A stretch of DNA of 64,000 bases. It comes from Populus alba. Lineage: Eukaryota; Streptophyta; Magnoliopsida; Malpighiales; Salicaceae. The notes beneath the pieces are model-generated. The model did not search any database, had not been told where the DNA came from, and saw nothing but the letters and a program-made list of their open reading frames with translations. The translations under genes and the position numbers were made by a program. The DNA lies in the NCBI RefSeq assembly GCF_005239225.2, contig NC_133301.1, positions 2,361,001 to 2,425,000 of the forward strand. Reading direction: 5' to 3'. Within the stretch, counting starts at the first letter, position 1. Each line of letters begins with the position of its first letter. Of this stretch, positions 1-9,700 are shown one piece after another.

Positions 1-1824
1 AAGTTCTTATCTTATAAAGATTTGAAGAAACAATTGAAGTTAATTTATCCTAAGGAGGGTGATAAGCCACTGAATAAACGGCCTAGATTGGATGATGATC
101 AAATGGACAGTGGTGAGGTGGAGAAGGAGGTAATTGATTTTGTTAGGGTTTTGGAAGATGAGATGGAGAAGTTTAATTCTTTTATTGTCGAGAAAGAAGA
201 GGATTATGTTATCAAATGGAAGGTATATTTTTTTGCTTATTTGAATTTTAATTTCGATTTAGTTTTTATTTTTGTAGTTCATGTTTGTTTGGTCTTGGCC
301 TTTTTTTAATTGATATTATATGTTTATTTATTTATTTATTTTTTCAATATTAATATGTCTTCAGTGATTGAGTTTTGGGTAGAAAATATATTTTTTCTTA
401 CGGTTTATATGAAATTGCTAGTGAGTATATGGAAAAAAAAAAACAAAAAAAAAAAGAAGAAGAAGAAGAGAAGAGAAGAAAGAAAGCAGGTTATCTCATG
501 GATCATGCTCCCTCCTTTTCAAGTGGGTCCCGCATGTGTGCGAGAGGGAGGTAATCTGGATTCAGGGCTCATTTGCATGCGAGTGATATCGAGTGCATTG
601 AATAAACGTTTTGGGTTTGAATTGTATTTGTAGAAGATAGGAATTTGTGTGTTTAATGGTTGATATGGAATCCAAGTGATTGGTTGACATGAACATGTAA
701 AAGAGAGTGAAATTTATAAACTTGAAGTGCATTTCTTTTTATAAAGTGATGGGATTTGGGAGAATGTGGTTGGAGTTGACATGTATTTTAATTGAAACGT
801 GATTTTCGGGCTGTGGTTGCAATGCAGGAGCTACAAGATAGAGCAGAAAAGGCGAAGGATTCAAATGAAGAGCTGATGAAAGTAGGGAGAGAGATAGTGG
901 ATTTTCATGGAGAGATGGTGTTGTTGGAGAATTACAGTGCCCTCAACTATACAGGTATTTGTCTCCCTTTTCTGTGGTTGGTGAAATCCTGTGATCTTTG
1001 TGGATTAAGCGTCATGGACAGTTCATTGAATATGATTTATATCCTTGTGAGCAACTAGCCTTCCGGTGACATTGTCAATGTTATGGTGACTGGCTTACAA
1101 ATCGAGAGACTATGGCAAATAAGAATGCATATTAAGTTGACATGAGCTCAATAGTGCCACTTGATGGGAATTGCTTAGACTTGTATAGAGATAAGTCTCT
1201 GGTATTGCGTGCATGAGGGTCACCTGTTTAGTGGGAGGAAAAAAAGGGCAACAAAGAAACTTGCCACTGAGGCAGCTACTTATCCTAAACCAGGCCTAAG
1301 TCGAAGAAGTGCTTGGAATGGAGGTTTTTCTCATTCAACAACTTGAAATGATTCTTCTGAATCTTTGCATTCTGTTTGCAGGACTAGTGAAGATACTGAA
1401 GAAATATGATAAGAGAACTGGAGCTCTTGTCCGCATGCCCTTCATCCAAAGGATTATGCAACAGCCATTCTACACAACTCATGTACTTAACAAGCTTATT
1501 AAGGAGTGCGAGACGATGCTGGATCATATTTTCTCCAGAAAAGAACCATCAGTCTCTCCTCAAATAACTGATGAGATAAGCGGCCTTGATACCAAAACTT
1601 CAACTGAAAGTTCAGAGAGGTCGCTCAGAGTTCCCGGCGAACTCCCAGAGATAGAGTATATGGAAAGCATGTACGTGAAGCTAACACTGTCAGCACTTCG
1701 CGTCTTGAAGGATGTTCGGAGTGGAAGCTCAACTGTAAGCGTGTATTCATTGCCCCCTTTGCAAATTAATACACAGGAGGGGGATTGGAAGAAAGTTAAT
1801 GTCTTGGAACAAGCAGCCAAATAG
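1..1824 (+). CDS. SPX domain-containing protein, 5' end outside window
   Basis: Partial gene, exons 1-222 (start missing), 828-954 and 1382-1824, all with GT-AG borders and matching phases, giving 263 residues to the TAG stop. The first visible residues KFLSYKDLKKQLK and the later [21 protein letters not shown] are hallmarks of the SPX domain; the lysine-rich last helix of this domain binds inositol pyrophosphates in the family. About 20 N-terminal residues are probably missing. The C-terminal part (SSTVSVYSLPPLQ) is typical of stand-alone plant SPX proteins, with no EXS, MFS or RING domain. Family members bind PHR transcription factors when phosphate is sufficient and so restrain phosphate-starvation genes, in nucleus or cytoplasm. 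I cannot decide which SPX paralogue this is. Intron 1 is 605 nt and contains a long A/AAG-rich tract near 431-487. Confidence 0.93.
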
Positions 1825-2608
1825 ACTTCTTCATTCTGTTTTTCGAGAAAATCAGAATAGCTAACTTGTTAATTTTCTCTTCATTTATATTTTATACACA
1901 TGGATTCTGATACCGTGACATTGGTGTGCTTAAATCATAGCTTAGTGACTCTCCATTGTATGCCTGTAAATTCTTAAATATTAGAAGGATGCCCTGATAT
2001 TTGTTTTTTTGTGGAATATAAATTTGGTTGTGACTTTTATGTCGCTGTTAAATAATTAATTTCACATCATTTTTATCAACTTATGTGCCTCAAAATGTAT
2101 CTATCCTGTACTTCAGCTTCACTCAATTTTGGTTTTATATTTCTGGGAAGATGGTTTTTGCTTTTAATAATAAATGAATATTCATGGCTCAGTTCAATTA
2201 TATTTATATATTCAGATAGGTTGATATTTATTCAATTATTTATTAACTGAATATTATTTATTATACGATATAAAATAAAAGAGTAATATGCATGCATATA
2301 TATATACATATATTAAATAATAAAATTATAAATATTATGTATATCAATGCTGTGTAACACATACACCTGTATATATCTGTGTTGAATTTTAAGTTGTGTT
2401 TAATAATATCCATATTGCCATCACGGGGTATTTGGTAATGTGATTTAACTAATTTTTATGTAAAGTGCAAAAAAACATTGGTCGGGTAATATTAAAACTA
2501 AATTATATTATTTTATTATCTTTGAAAAGCGGGACATTACCAAGTTTTGTGACTTATGATTGTCAACAATGGTAAATAATATTTACTGCAAACTGATAGC
2601 AACAACAA
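1825..2608. other. 3' UTR of the SPX gene and AT-rich spacer
   Basis: No coding evidence. The first few hundred bases are likely 3' UTR, with AATAAA-like words near 2168. The rest is AT-rich with short TA runs near 2297-2312. Confidence 0.6.
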
Positions 2609-2681
2609 GCGCCTGTAGCTCAGTGGATAGAGCGTCTGTTTCCTAAGCAGAAGGTCATAGGTTCGACCCCTATCTGGCGCG
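2609..2681 (+). tRNA. tRNA-Arg (anticodon CCT)
   Basis: A 73-nt cloverleaf: acceptor GCGCCTG pairs with CTGGCGC (one T:T mismatch at position 6), D arm with TAGCTCAGTGGATAGAGC, anticodon loop TTCCTAA giving anticodon CCT (codon AGG), and T arm ATAGG-TTCGACC-CCTAT. The A and B boxes are intact and there is no intron. A T-rich tract follows at about 2695-2708 and could stop Pol III. The 3' base G is the discriminator. Confidence 0.95.
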
Positions 2682-3042
2682 TTAAATTCTATAATTTTTG
2701 TTATTTTTAATGAATTTGGTTTTTGTTGCACCTGAGAAGGTTAGGTTGACTAATTAATTGCACATTTTTACGTGATCAACCTAACAGAGACTCCATCTTC
2801 TTCTTCATTTCTTGAATGAAATTTCCATGCCAATTCCGCTTATTTATTAATAATAATATTGATTTCCTAATGCCCTCTAAATGACCATCCTGTTCCTCTT
2901 CTGACTCTGAACTGCTGCCCATCACCTTTACTTGTATCTCAGCAGAACCGTATGATCCTTTATATCCCTGCACTTAGTCTCCATTGCTTTCTGTGAAACT
3001 TCAAGGCCTTAATATCATTGAATATATCCATCTTTTACAAAA
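2682..3042. other. Spacer and probable CXE promoter
   Basis: No convincing gene. A TATA-like word (TTTATATCC) near 2959 lies about 85 bases before the carboxylesterase ATG. A short open frame on the minus strand (2776-2973) has no recognisable domain. Confidence 0.5.
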
Positions 3043-3975
3043 ATGTCCATTGTTGCAGAAGCACCTGGATACCTCCAAGTCTTTTCTGATGGTTCTGTAA
3101 AACGGTTTGCCTCAGAAGCAGTCCCTGACTCAGCGGAATCATATTCCGATGGATTCAAGTTCAAGGATGTGGTGATTGACTCATCGAAGCCAATAACCGC
3201 GAGGTTGTTCGTTCCTGATACTCACGGGTCTGTGAGTCAGCTTCCAGTTGTGGTTTATTTTCATGGTGGTGGCTTTTGTATTTGCTCAACCACCTGGCTT
3301 GGATTCCATCACTTCCTTGGAGACTTCTCCGTTGCATCCCAGTCCATTGTCCTTTCCGTTGACTATCGTTTGGCACCGGAGAATCGCCTTCCTATTGCTT
3401 ACGATGATTGTTTCCGCTCACTTGAATGGCTAAGTAACAATGTGAGTTCTGAACCTTGGCTTAAGCAGGCTGATCTTTCTCGAGTGTTTCTATCTGGAGA
3501 CAGTGCTGGAGGGAACATTACACACCAGGTTGCTATCAGGGCAGTAAGGAGTAAAACCTATCAGGTTGAAATCAAAGGATTGATGTTGATCCATCCTTAT
3601 TTCGGAAGTGAGAAAAGGACTAAGAAAGAGATGTCTGAAGGGGCACCAGGAGACCTGGCGATGAATGACATGTTCTGGGGTCTAAGTATACCAGAAGGGT
3701 CTAACCGAGATTACTTTGGATGTAACTTCGAGATGCAAGATGTATCTGCAGCTGAGTGGAGTGCTTTTCCAGCAGTGGCGGTTTATGTGGCAGGCTTGGA
3801 TTTCTTGAATGAAAGGGGAGTGATGTATGCACAGTTTCTGGCAAAGAAAGGGGTGAAAGAAGTGACACTGGTGGAAGCTGAGGGGCAAAATCATGTCTTT
3901 CATGTGTTTTATCCCAAATCTGAGGCAACTCTCGTTCTTCAACAACAGATGAGTGAGTTTATGAAGATCCATTAG
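3043..3975 (+). CDS. Plant carboxylesterase (CXE, alpha/beta hydrolase_3)
   Basis: Intact 310-residue single-exon gene. It has the oxyanion-hole motif HGGGF at 74-78, the nucleophile elbow GDSAGG at 152-157 (Ser154), Asp253 in GLDFLNERG and His284 in GQNHVFH. These are the full catalytic triad of the HSL/GID1-like plant carboxylesterases, which hydrolyse esters of small metabolites or xenobiotics, usually in the cytosol. The catalytic Ser and His argue against a gibberellin receptor, where the His is replaced. The length is usual for the family. The ATG at 3043 is chosen because the typical start region (APGYLQVFSDGSVKR) follows directly. A broken tandem copy lies 220 bases downstream, so the locus arose by local duplication. 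The natural substrate cannot be read from sequence. Confidence 0.93.
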   Translation: MSIVAEAPGYLQVFSDGSVKRFASEAVPDSAESYSDGFKFKDVVIDSSKPITARLFVPDTHGSVSQLPVVVYFHGGGFCICSTTWLGFHHFLGDFSVASQSIVLSVDYRLAPENRLPIAYDDCFRSLEWLSNNVSSEPWLKQADLSRVFLSGDSAGGNITHQVAIRAVRSKTYQVEIKGLMLIHPYFGSEKRTKKEMSEGAPGDLAMNDMFWGLSIPEGSNRDYFGCNFEMQDVSAAEWSAFPAVAVYVAGLDFLNERGVMYAQFLAKKGVKEVTLVEAEGQNHVFHVFYPKSEATLVLQQQMSEFMKIH

Positions 3976-4194
3976 CATGTCAGGAGTCTTCCATATAGAT
4001 CGCAGGTGCCTGCTTCCAGTTTGCTAAATCATAGAAATTGACAAAATGTTAGTAGGAAGGATCTCTAGCTCTGATATTCTAATAAATAAAGATTGAAATA
4101 AATATTCTCAATGAAGTGCATTACACGGTTTGGTTTATTCAAGATTGACCATTTCATCTAAGAACATAACTAACTTGATACTTTCCATGATTCA

Positions 4195-4615
4195 GCCCTT
4201 TCATGGAGGTTGCTTTCGCCTTTGCTCAACCACATGGCTTGGGATCCATCACTTCCTTGGAGGTTTATCTGTGGCGTCTCAGTCTATTGTCCTTTCTGCT
4301 GACTATCATTTGGCACCGCAGAATCGCCTTCCGATTGGTTATGATGATTGTTTCAGCTCACTTGAATGTCTATGTAACAATGCGAGCTCTGACCCTTGGC
4401 TTATTAAGCAGGCTGATCTTTCTCCGATTGTTTCTTTCTGGAGATAGCGCTGGATGAAACATAACACGCCAGGTTGCAATCAGAACAATGAGGAGAGGAG
4501 ATTGTAATATTAAAACCAAAGGATTGGTGCTGATTCATCCTTGTTTCGGGAGTGAGAAAAGGACTAAGAAAGAGAAGACGTGTTGATTAATGATATGTTT
4601 TGGGGTCTAAAGCTA
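4195..4615 (+). pseudogene. Decayed tandem copy of the carboxylesterase
   Basis: Homology to the preceding CXE starts abruptly at the oxyanion motif (here HGGCF instead of HGGGF) and runs through STTWLGIHHFLGG, SADYHLAPQNRLP and YDDCFSSLE. A frameshift follows after KQADLS (about 4423-4437). SGDSAG is then found in another frame and is directly followed by TGA (4454-4456). Traces of IHPCFGSEKRTKKEK and NDMFWGL end near 4612. The N-terminal third and the C-terminal part with the catalytic Asp and His are absent. DYRLAP of the parent has become DYHLAP. It cannot encode an enzyme. Confidence 0.88.
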
Positions 4616-4943
4616 GTACGCAAAAATACTAGTCTTGTTTGGATTCTCTAGGACTGCTATCGCAATAAATATTCAGAGTGAAAGGTAGAAACCTCAACTC
4701 CTTCCATTACCGAATGATCTGTCTGGTTTTGTACACCAGCAGTTTCAAGAAATATCAGAGTATCTTATGCAAATCAATACAGAATTACATGATATCTACT
4801 TTATCATTATATACTGTTGAACCTATACAGAAACAGTCAGGGAGCCCATATTGGATCTTGTTTTTATCCATTTGAACAGATTAAACACATGACTGGCTGC
4901 ATTTTCATGAATATCTCCATCCAATTGTATCATACAGATGCTT
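4616..4943. other. Spacer between CXE relic and BSD2-like 3' end
   Basis: No gene seen. It probably includes the 3' UTR of the minus-strand BSD2-like gene. Confidence 0.5.
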
Positions 4944-5770
4944 CTACTCATCAAAAGTGCTCATGAAACCACCGATGAATCCAGCTCCATTGCAATTCCC
5001 ACACAGCATTTCCTTTCTGCCTCTGCAAGATAACTCAACAAATAAGAAGTGATTCATGCGTGCCACAGTCCACAAGATCAAGTACTAATTAAACTCTGTG
5101 GTCCTTGGTCTGCGATGAGTACTTACCCACAAAGCCAACATGAATCACCAGCTTTAAATCGGCCATTGAAAAGATCAGCAGAGTTCACTCCACTGCCTTT
5201 GCACTGAGAGCACAGAACAGCACCTGGTAATCGGACAACGAAACAAAACTCTAAATCAGTAGCCGCGTTCATGCATTTTCTATCACAATTCTAAGATGGG
5301 CTAATTAACTTTAGTTAGCTTACCATTTCCATCACAGTCAGCACAAATCATACTATTCGGCTTCGTGTTTTGATTACCTGGAGCAGCCTATCATCACACT
5401 AAATTAATGCAACAAATGAACATATATATGCTCTTGCAAGTCTGAATACTCCACCATTGGAGCTCAGAGAGTCATAATATAAGCAAGACTTGTGATTTTA
5501 AACAGGAAGAGTGATATGAACTCTGACCTTAACTCTAACACAGCAACGTCTAGCAGTTGAAGAGTTGTGAAAAAAATCACGGACCCCAAGAATCTTAATT
5601 TCTTGCATACCAGAATTGGTTCCATGTATTCCTGTGAAACAAGATTCAGAGTGGATATATAACGCTATACTTGAAGAACATGTCGTATATGGATGTTTGA
5701 GACAGTTACCTGAATCTGGTTGCTTGGCTCTAATTGGAGGAACAAATGGTGAGCATGAAGCCATGGCCAT
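4944..5770 (-). CDS. BSD2: BSD2-like DnaJ-type zinc-finger protein (Rubisco assembly)
   Basis: Five small exons on the minus strand: 5770-5710, 5631-5528, 5387-5324, 5223-5127, 5022-4944. All borders are GT-AG and the phases join to 134 residues and a TAG stop. Four CxxC motifs of the DnaJ cysteine-rich type follow in order: CADCDGNG (C70, C73), CSQCKGSG (C81, C84), CWLCGG (C105, C108) and CGNCNGAG (C116, C119), ending GFIGGFMSTFDE. There is no J-domain. The first ~57 residues are Ser/Arg-rich and fit a chloroplast transit peptide. BSD2 stabilises the end-state complex of Rubisco large subunits in the plastid stroma. Family assignment is secure; orthology to BSD2 rather than another short zinc-finger relative is inferred from the C-terminal signature. 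A second in-frame ATG lies at 5764. Confidence 0.9.
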
Positions 5771-5822
5771 AGAAGACAGTTTTGGCAGTGGTTGGCAATC
5801 TTGAGGATTAGATCGTGAATAA

Positions 5823-5883
5823 ATGGGCTTCTTGTAGTCTTGGTGGGCTGGGCTATTTTCAATTCAAAATTAGCTTCCACGTG
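5823..5883 (-). promoter_or_regulatory. Site II (TGGGCT) cluster and G-box upstream of BSD2-like gene
   Basis: Three TGGGCT words at 5824-5829, 5844-5849 and 5849-5854 and a CACGTG G-box at 5878-5883 lie 54-113 bases upstream of the BSD2-like ATG. Site II elements are bound by TCP factors in many organelle and growth genes, and G-boxes by light-related bZIP/bHLH factors. This suits a chloroplast assembly factor. Function is inferred from motifs only. Confidence 0.5.
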
Positions 5884-6430
5884 AATTTGTTTTTAGCGAA
5901 AAAAGGATAATATTTTTAAAGGATTAAGAAAATCTAGAACCCGGTTTATTAATTTAAAAGAGTTCAATAATCTTAATTAATTTAATAATATAATTTTAAA
6001 AACTAATGATAATAAAAAAATTCAAAAAAATAATAATTAAAATAAAATAAAAAATACTTGTTATTAAAAAAATCTCAATGATCTTGTTTATAATAATAAT
6101 AATAATAATAATAAAGATTAACATAAAAACAAGATTAATATTAAAAAAGATTTTTTACTATTTTTTAATATTATCATATAAAAAATAATGAAAAATATTT
6201 TTTAAAAAATTAATTTAATATTTTAAAATACAGGTGTAAACGCAAAAATAGACTTTGCCAAATAAATTGCATTAAAATCCAATCCTGGCTAAAGAAAAAA
6301 AAGAAGAAGAAAAAGCGAGTGTAAGAGATAAATCGGAAAAACAAAAAGCTCAATCGAAATTAACGACGAACCACAGGGCCATCAAGGTCAACTCCAACAA
6401 AATATCTCCCTGCCTCTCTCTCAATCTCTC
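5884..6430. other. AT-rich intergenic stretch with a short TAA repeat
   Basis: This spacer separates the divergent BSD2-like and UAP56 promoters. It is very AT-rich, with a (TAA)n run at about 6089-6113 and no coding signal. Confidence 0.6.
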
Positions 6431-6443
6431 ACACCCTCTTTAC

Positions 6444-6450
6444 TATAAAA
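6444..6450 (+). promoter_or_regulatory. TATA box of the UAP56 gene
   Basis: TATAAAA preceded by a CT-rich stretch. The expected transcription start is near 6475, about 300 bases before the ATG at 6775. A possible 5'-UTR intron runs from about 6634 (GTATTC) to the TTGTAG just before the ATG. Confidence 0.5.
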
Positions 6451-6584
6451 ATCATTTACCATCACAGAGCTTTATACTTCTATCTTGTTGCGCTCTACGC
6501 TTCGGGCTTTGCTCTCTCTCTTTCTTAACTCTCTTAAAAAAAGTATTTTATTTAAATTTCTCGCTAACCGTTTTACTTTGCAGC

Positions 6585-6687
6585 AAACCCTAACCCTAAA
6601 CCCCCAAACCCCGTCTTCATTTTACTTTCACAGGTATTCCCCCTTTCTCTCTCCAATTCACAACTCAATTTCACTGCAAAACCCTAA
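6585..6687 (+). promoter_or_regulatory. Telo-box repeats in the UAP56 leader
   Basis: AAACCCTAACCCTAAA lies at 6585-6600 and another AAACCCTAA near 6679. Telo-boxes (AAACCCTAA) are known plant promoter/leader elements of ribosomal and growth-related genes. Here they sit in the presumed 5' UTR of a helicase gene. Confidence 0.5.
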
Positions 6688-6774
6688 TTTATTAGATCTA
6701 TCTTCGTTTTCGTTAGAAAACCCAAATTTCATTTACACTAATTTCGAGATCTGTGTTTGTTTGTTGTAGAAATC

Positions 6775-9700
6775 ATGGGTGAAACAAAAGACAACGATGC
6801 TTACGAGGAGGAGCTTCTCGACTACGAAGAAGAAGATGACAAAGCACCTGACTCCGTCGGAGCTAAAGTTAACGGCGAAGCCGTTAAGAAGTGAGTTTTT
6901 TTTTGTGTTGAAAGGCTGGATTTTTATAAATTTTGATGGAGATTGATAGATCAGTTGTCCAAGCTTGTGTCGTGTAGTTTTGTTTGTGTTTTTATTAACG
7001 TTGGTGTTTTATTTTTTGGTGTACAGGGGTTATGTTGGAATTCACAGTTCGGGATTCAGAGACTTCCTTTTGAAGCCAGAGCTTCTTCGGTCCATTGTTG
7101 ACTCGGGTTTTGAGCATCCTTCCGAAGGTAATCTATTGCTAGAGCTCTTCTGATTTTCTCAATTTTTACTTTAGTATTGTTTTTAATGTACAAGTTTTAT
7201 TTCTTCTGAGGGATTTGTGTTGAAATTGTGTTTTTTAGCCGTGCTAATAAACTTTGACTATCTGCCCAAAAAAGTATACAGTTTCCAATGACATCATGCA
7301 TATTAATATATAAATTCAAGTGGAATGCATAGCACCATTTTTTTTTTTTTTATGCTTTTATCTGAATGCGCTAGCACTTTAATTAACTGCATTTGTAGCT
7401 TTCCCATGTTCGTTGATGCCTTTTTTGCACCCTTAAATCATTGTGGTGTTTATCTTTTCAGGTAATATACAATTATCACAATCTTGATTTTGGAGCTGTA
7501 TTCTTCTATGCTAAGCCCTTTCAATTAAAGGATCAGAGAGGTTATGTTTTACTTACCAAGGGTTCCTTCCGTACAATTTTCTTTGGTAATTCATCAGTGC
7601 AACATGAGTGTATTCCCCAAGCCATCTTGGGAATGGATGTCATCTGCCAAGCTAAATCTGGAATGGGAAAGACTGCCGTTTTTGTTCTGTCTACTCTTCA
7701 GCAGATTGAGCCTACCTCTGGACAAGTTATTGCCCTTGTTCTATGTCACACTAGAGAGTTGGCTTACCAGGTAATTTTAAAGTAACAAACTTGACTTCCC
7801 ATTTACTTATGATACTTTTGCTCCGTGTTGCAATGCATGTTTCCTCATTTTTTACTATTTTTTACTTAATAGATCTGTCACGAGTTTGAGAGGTTCAGTA
7901 CTTACTTGCCCGATACAAAGGTTGCTGTTTTCTATGGTGGTGTCAATGTCAAAACTCACAAGGATCTACTGAAAAATGAATGCCCTCATATTGTTGTTGG
8001 AACTCCTGGAAGAATCCTGGCACTGGCTAGAGATAAAGACCTTTCTTTGAAGAATGTCAGGCATTTTATCCTTGATGAATGTGACAAAATGCTGGAATCA
8101 CTCGGTATGTTTTTATCCTAAAATCTTGGCCCAGAGGTCCTTTTTTCTCCATCTTAATTCGATATTAATGTCTTAATCATGCATACTCCTTATTTCTTTG
8201 TATAATTGATATTTTCTGCAGACATGAGGAGAGATGTTCAGGAGATCTTCAAGATGACTCCTCATGATAAGCAAGTTATGATGTTTTCTGCAACACTCAG
8301 CAAAGAAATCCGCCCAGTTTGCAAAAAATTCATGCAAGATGTAATGTCCTATGGCCAGTTCTACTTGAATTTAGAAGTCTTTTCTTTTTAATATTGCAAG
8401 ATGTCTCTGTGAGTCTTCTATAGATATTTAGGATTTAGTTCTCCATCAGGAATAGTGATAAGTGGTCACTGTGGGGAAATTGTATTTTGTTGGGCTGGGA
8501 ATCACAAGCCTCAAGTTTGTGGCAGGTGCTGAAGTGGGGTGTGGTTGTGTCTTTTTTTTTTTGTTTAATTTTTTTTTTACCGCTGCTAGGTTGGGCCCCT
8601 TTTTACTTTTTTTTTTTTTGGGGGTGGGGGGGGGGCTTTGGGGAGTGGGAATTTGGTGGATGGGGTGGGGGGTTCTCCTTTATCTGTGGCGCCTTCAGTT
8701 GTAAAATAGAGTTCTGTTGAGCTACAGTGGCCTTGCTTGTTATGACTATAAAAAGTATCTGCAAGGAGACAATTCATATGGACCAGAATCTCGATTGAAG
8801 GGATGCAAATCCATCTATCATTTCCTTCTGGATAGCATTAGCTTCACGAAGGCTCCTAATATGATTTACTGTGACATTTGTTCCTTTCAGCCAATGGAAA
8901 TTTACGTCGATGATGAAGCCAAGTTGACCCTCCATGGTCTTGTACAGGTATGCATTCAGATTTGTGTTGTTGTTTTACAGTGGTTTTAAAGGAGCTAGAC
9001 AATTCCAGGCTACAATGCTATAGAGCTGGGGTTTGAGTGAGAAGATATTGAGGAGAGGGAAAAAATGGGTTAAGAAATAAGAGGGTAGGAAGGAGAAGAG
9101 AGGTGGGACAGAGCAGATGTTACAGAGAGATGTAGAATGAGTGAAGAAGATGGAAAGTGGAGATGTGGTCTTACCATATGGAGAGAGGATATAGATTAAT
9201 GAGAGAAAATAAAGTCTCAAGTATGAAATAAAGGAATTGCATTGAGGCTAGCTTTTCACTGGGGACAGGTCTGGCTCTTTGTGAGAGATGTGTTCATCTT
9301 TGAACCTTTAAAACAATGCTCCACATTGAGAAATCCAATTGGTTGGGGGATGGTGATGCCATGCCAATGTTATAATTCTTCTCCTCTTGACAAGACAGTA
9401 CTATACCAGTTTTTGAACCTCCATCTGACTATCAAAATTGGAATGGCAGCACTACATCAAACTGACTGAGCTGGAGAAAAATCGGAAGTTGAACGATCTT
9501 CTTGATGCATTGGACTTCAATCAAGTTGTTATCTTTGTTAAAAGTGTGAGCAGAGCAGCTGAGCTGAACAAGTTACTCGTGGAGTGTAATTTCCCCTCTA
9601 TTTGCATCCATTCTGGCATGTCACAGGAAGAAAGGTTTGTAGATTTTACATATTATATTATTATAAACACCCTCTGCTGCAGCCATTAATGGTCTTTTTT

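Noticed and set aside
2537..2731. Minus-strand open frame of 64 codons (with DRGRTYDLLLRKQTLYPLSY)
   Set aside because: It is the antisense translation of the tRNA-Arg gene, a known source of false protein predictions.
2776..2973. Minus-strand frame with SSSESEEEQDGHLEG
   Set aside because: Short, no domain, and it overlaps the presumed CXE promoter; insufficient support for a gene.
8462..8720. Open frames in the G- and T-rich part of UAP56 intron 5
   Set aside because: Low-complexity translation inside an intron with clear splice borders.
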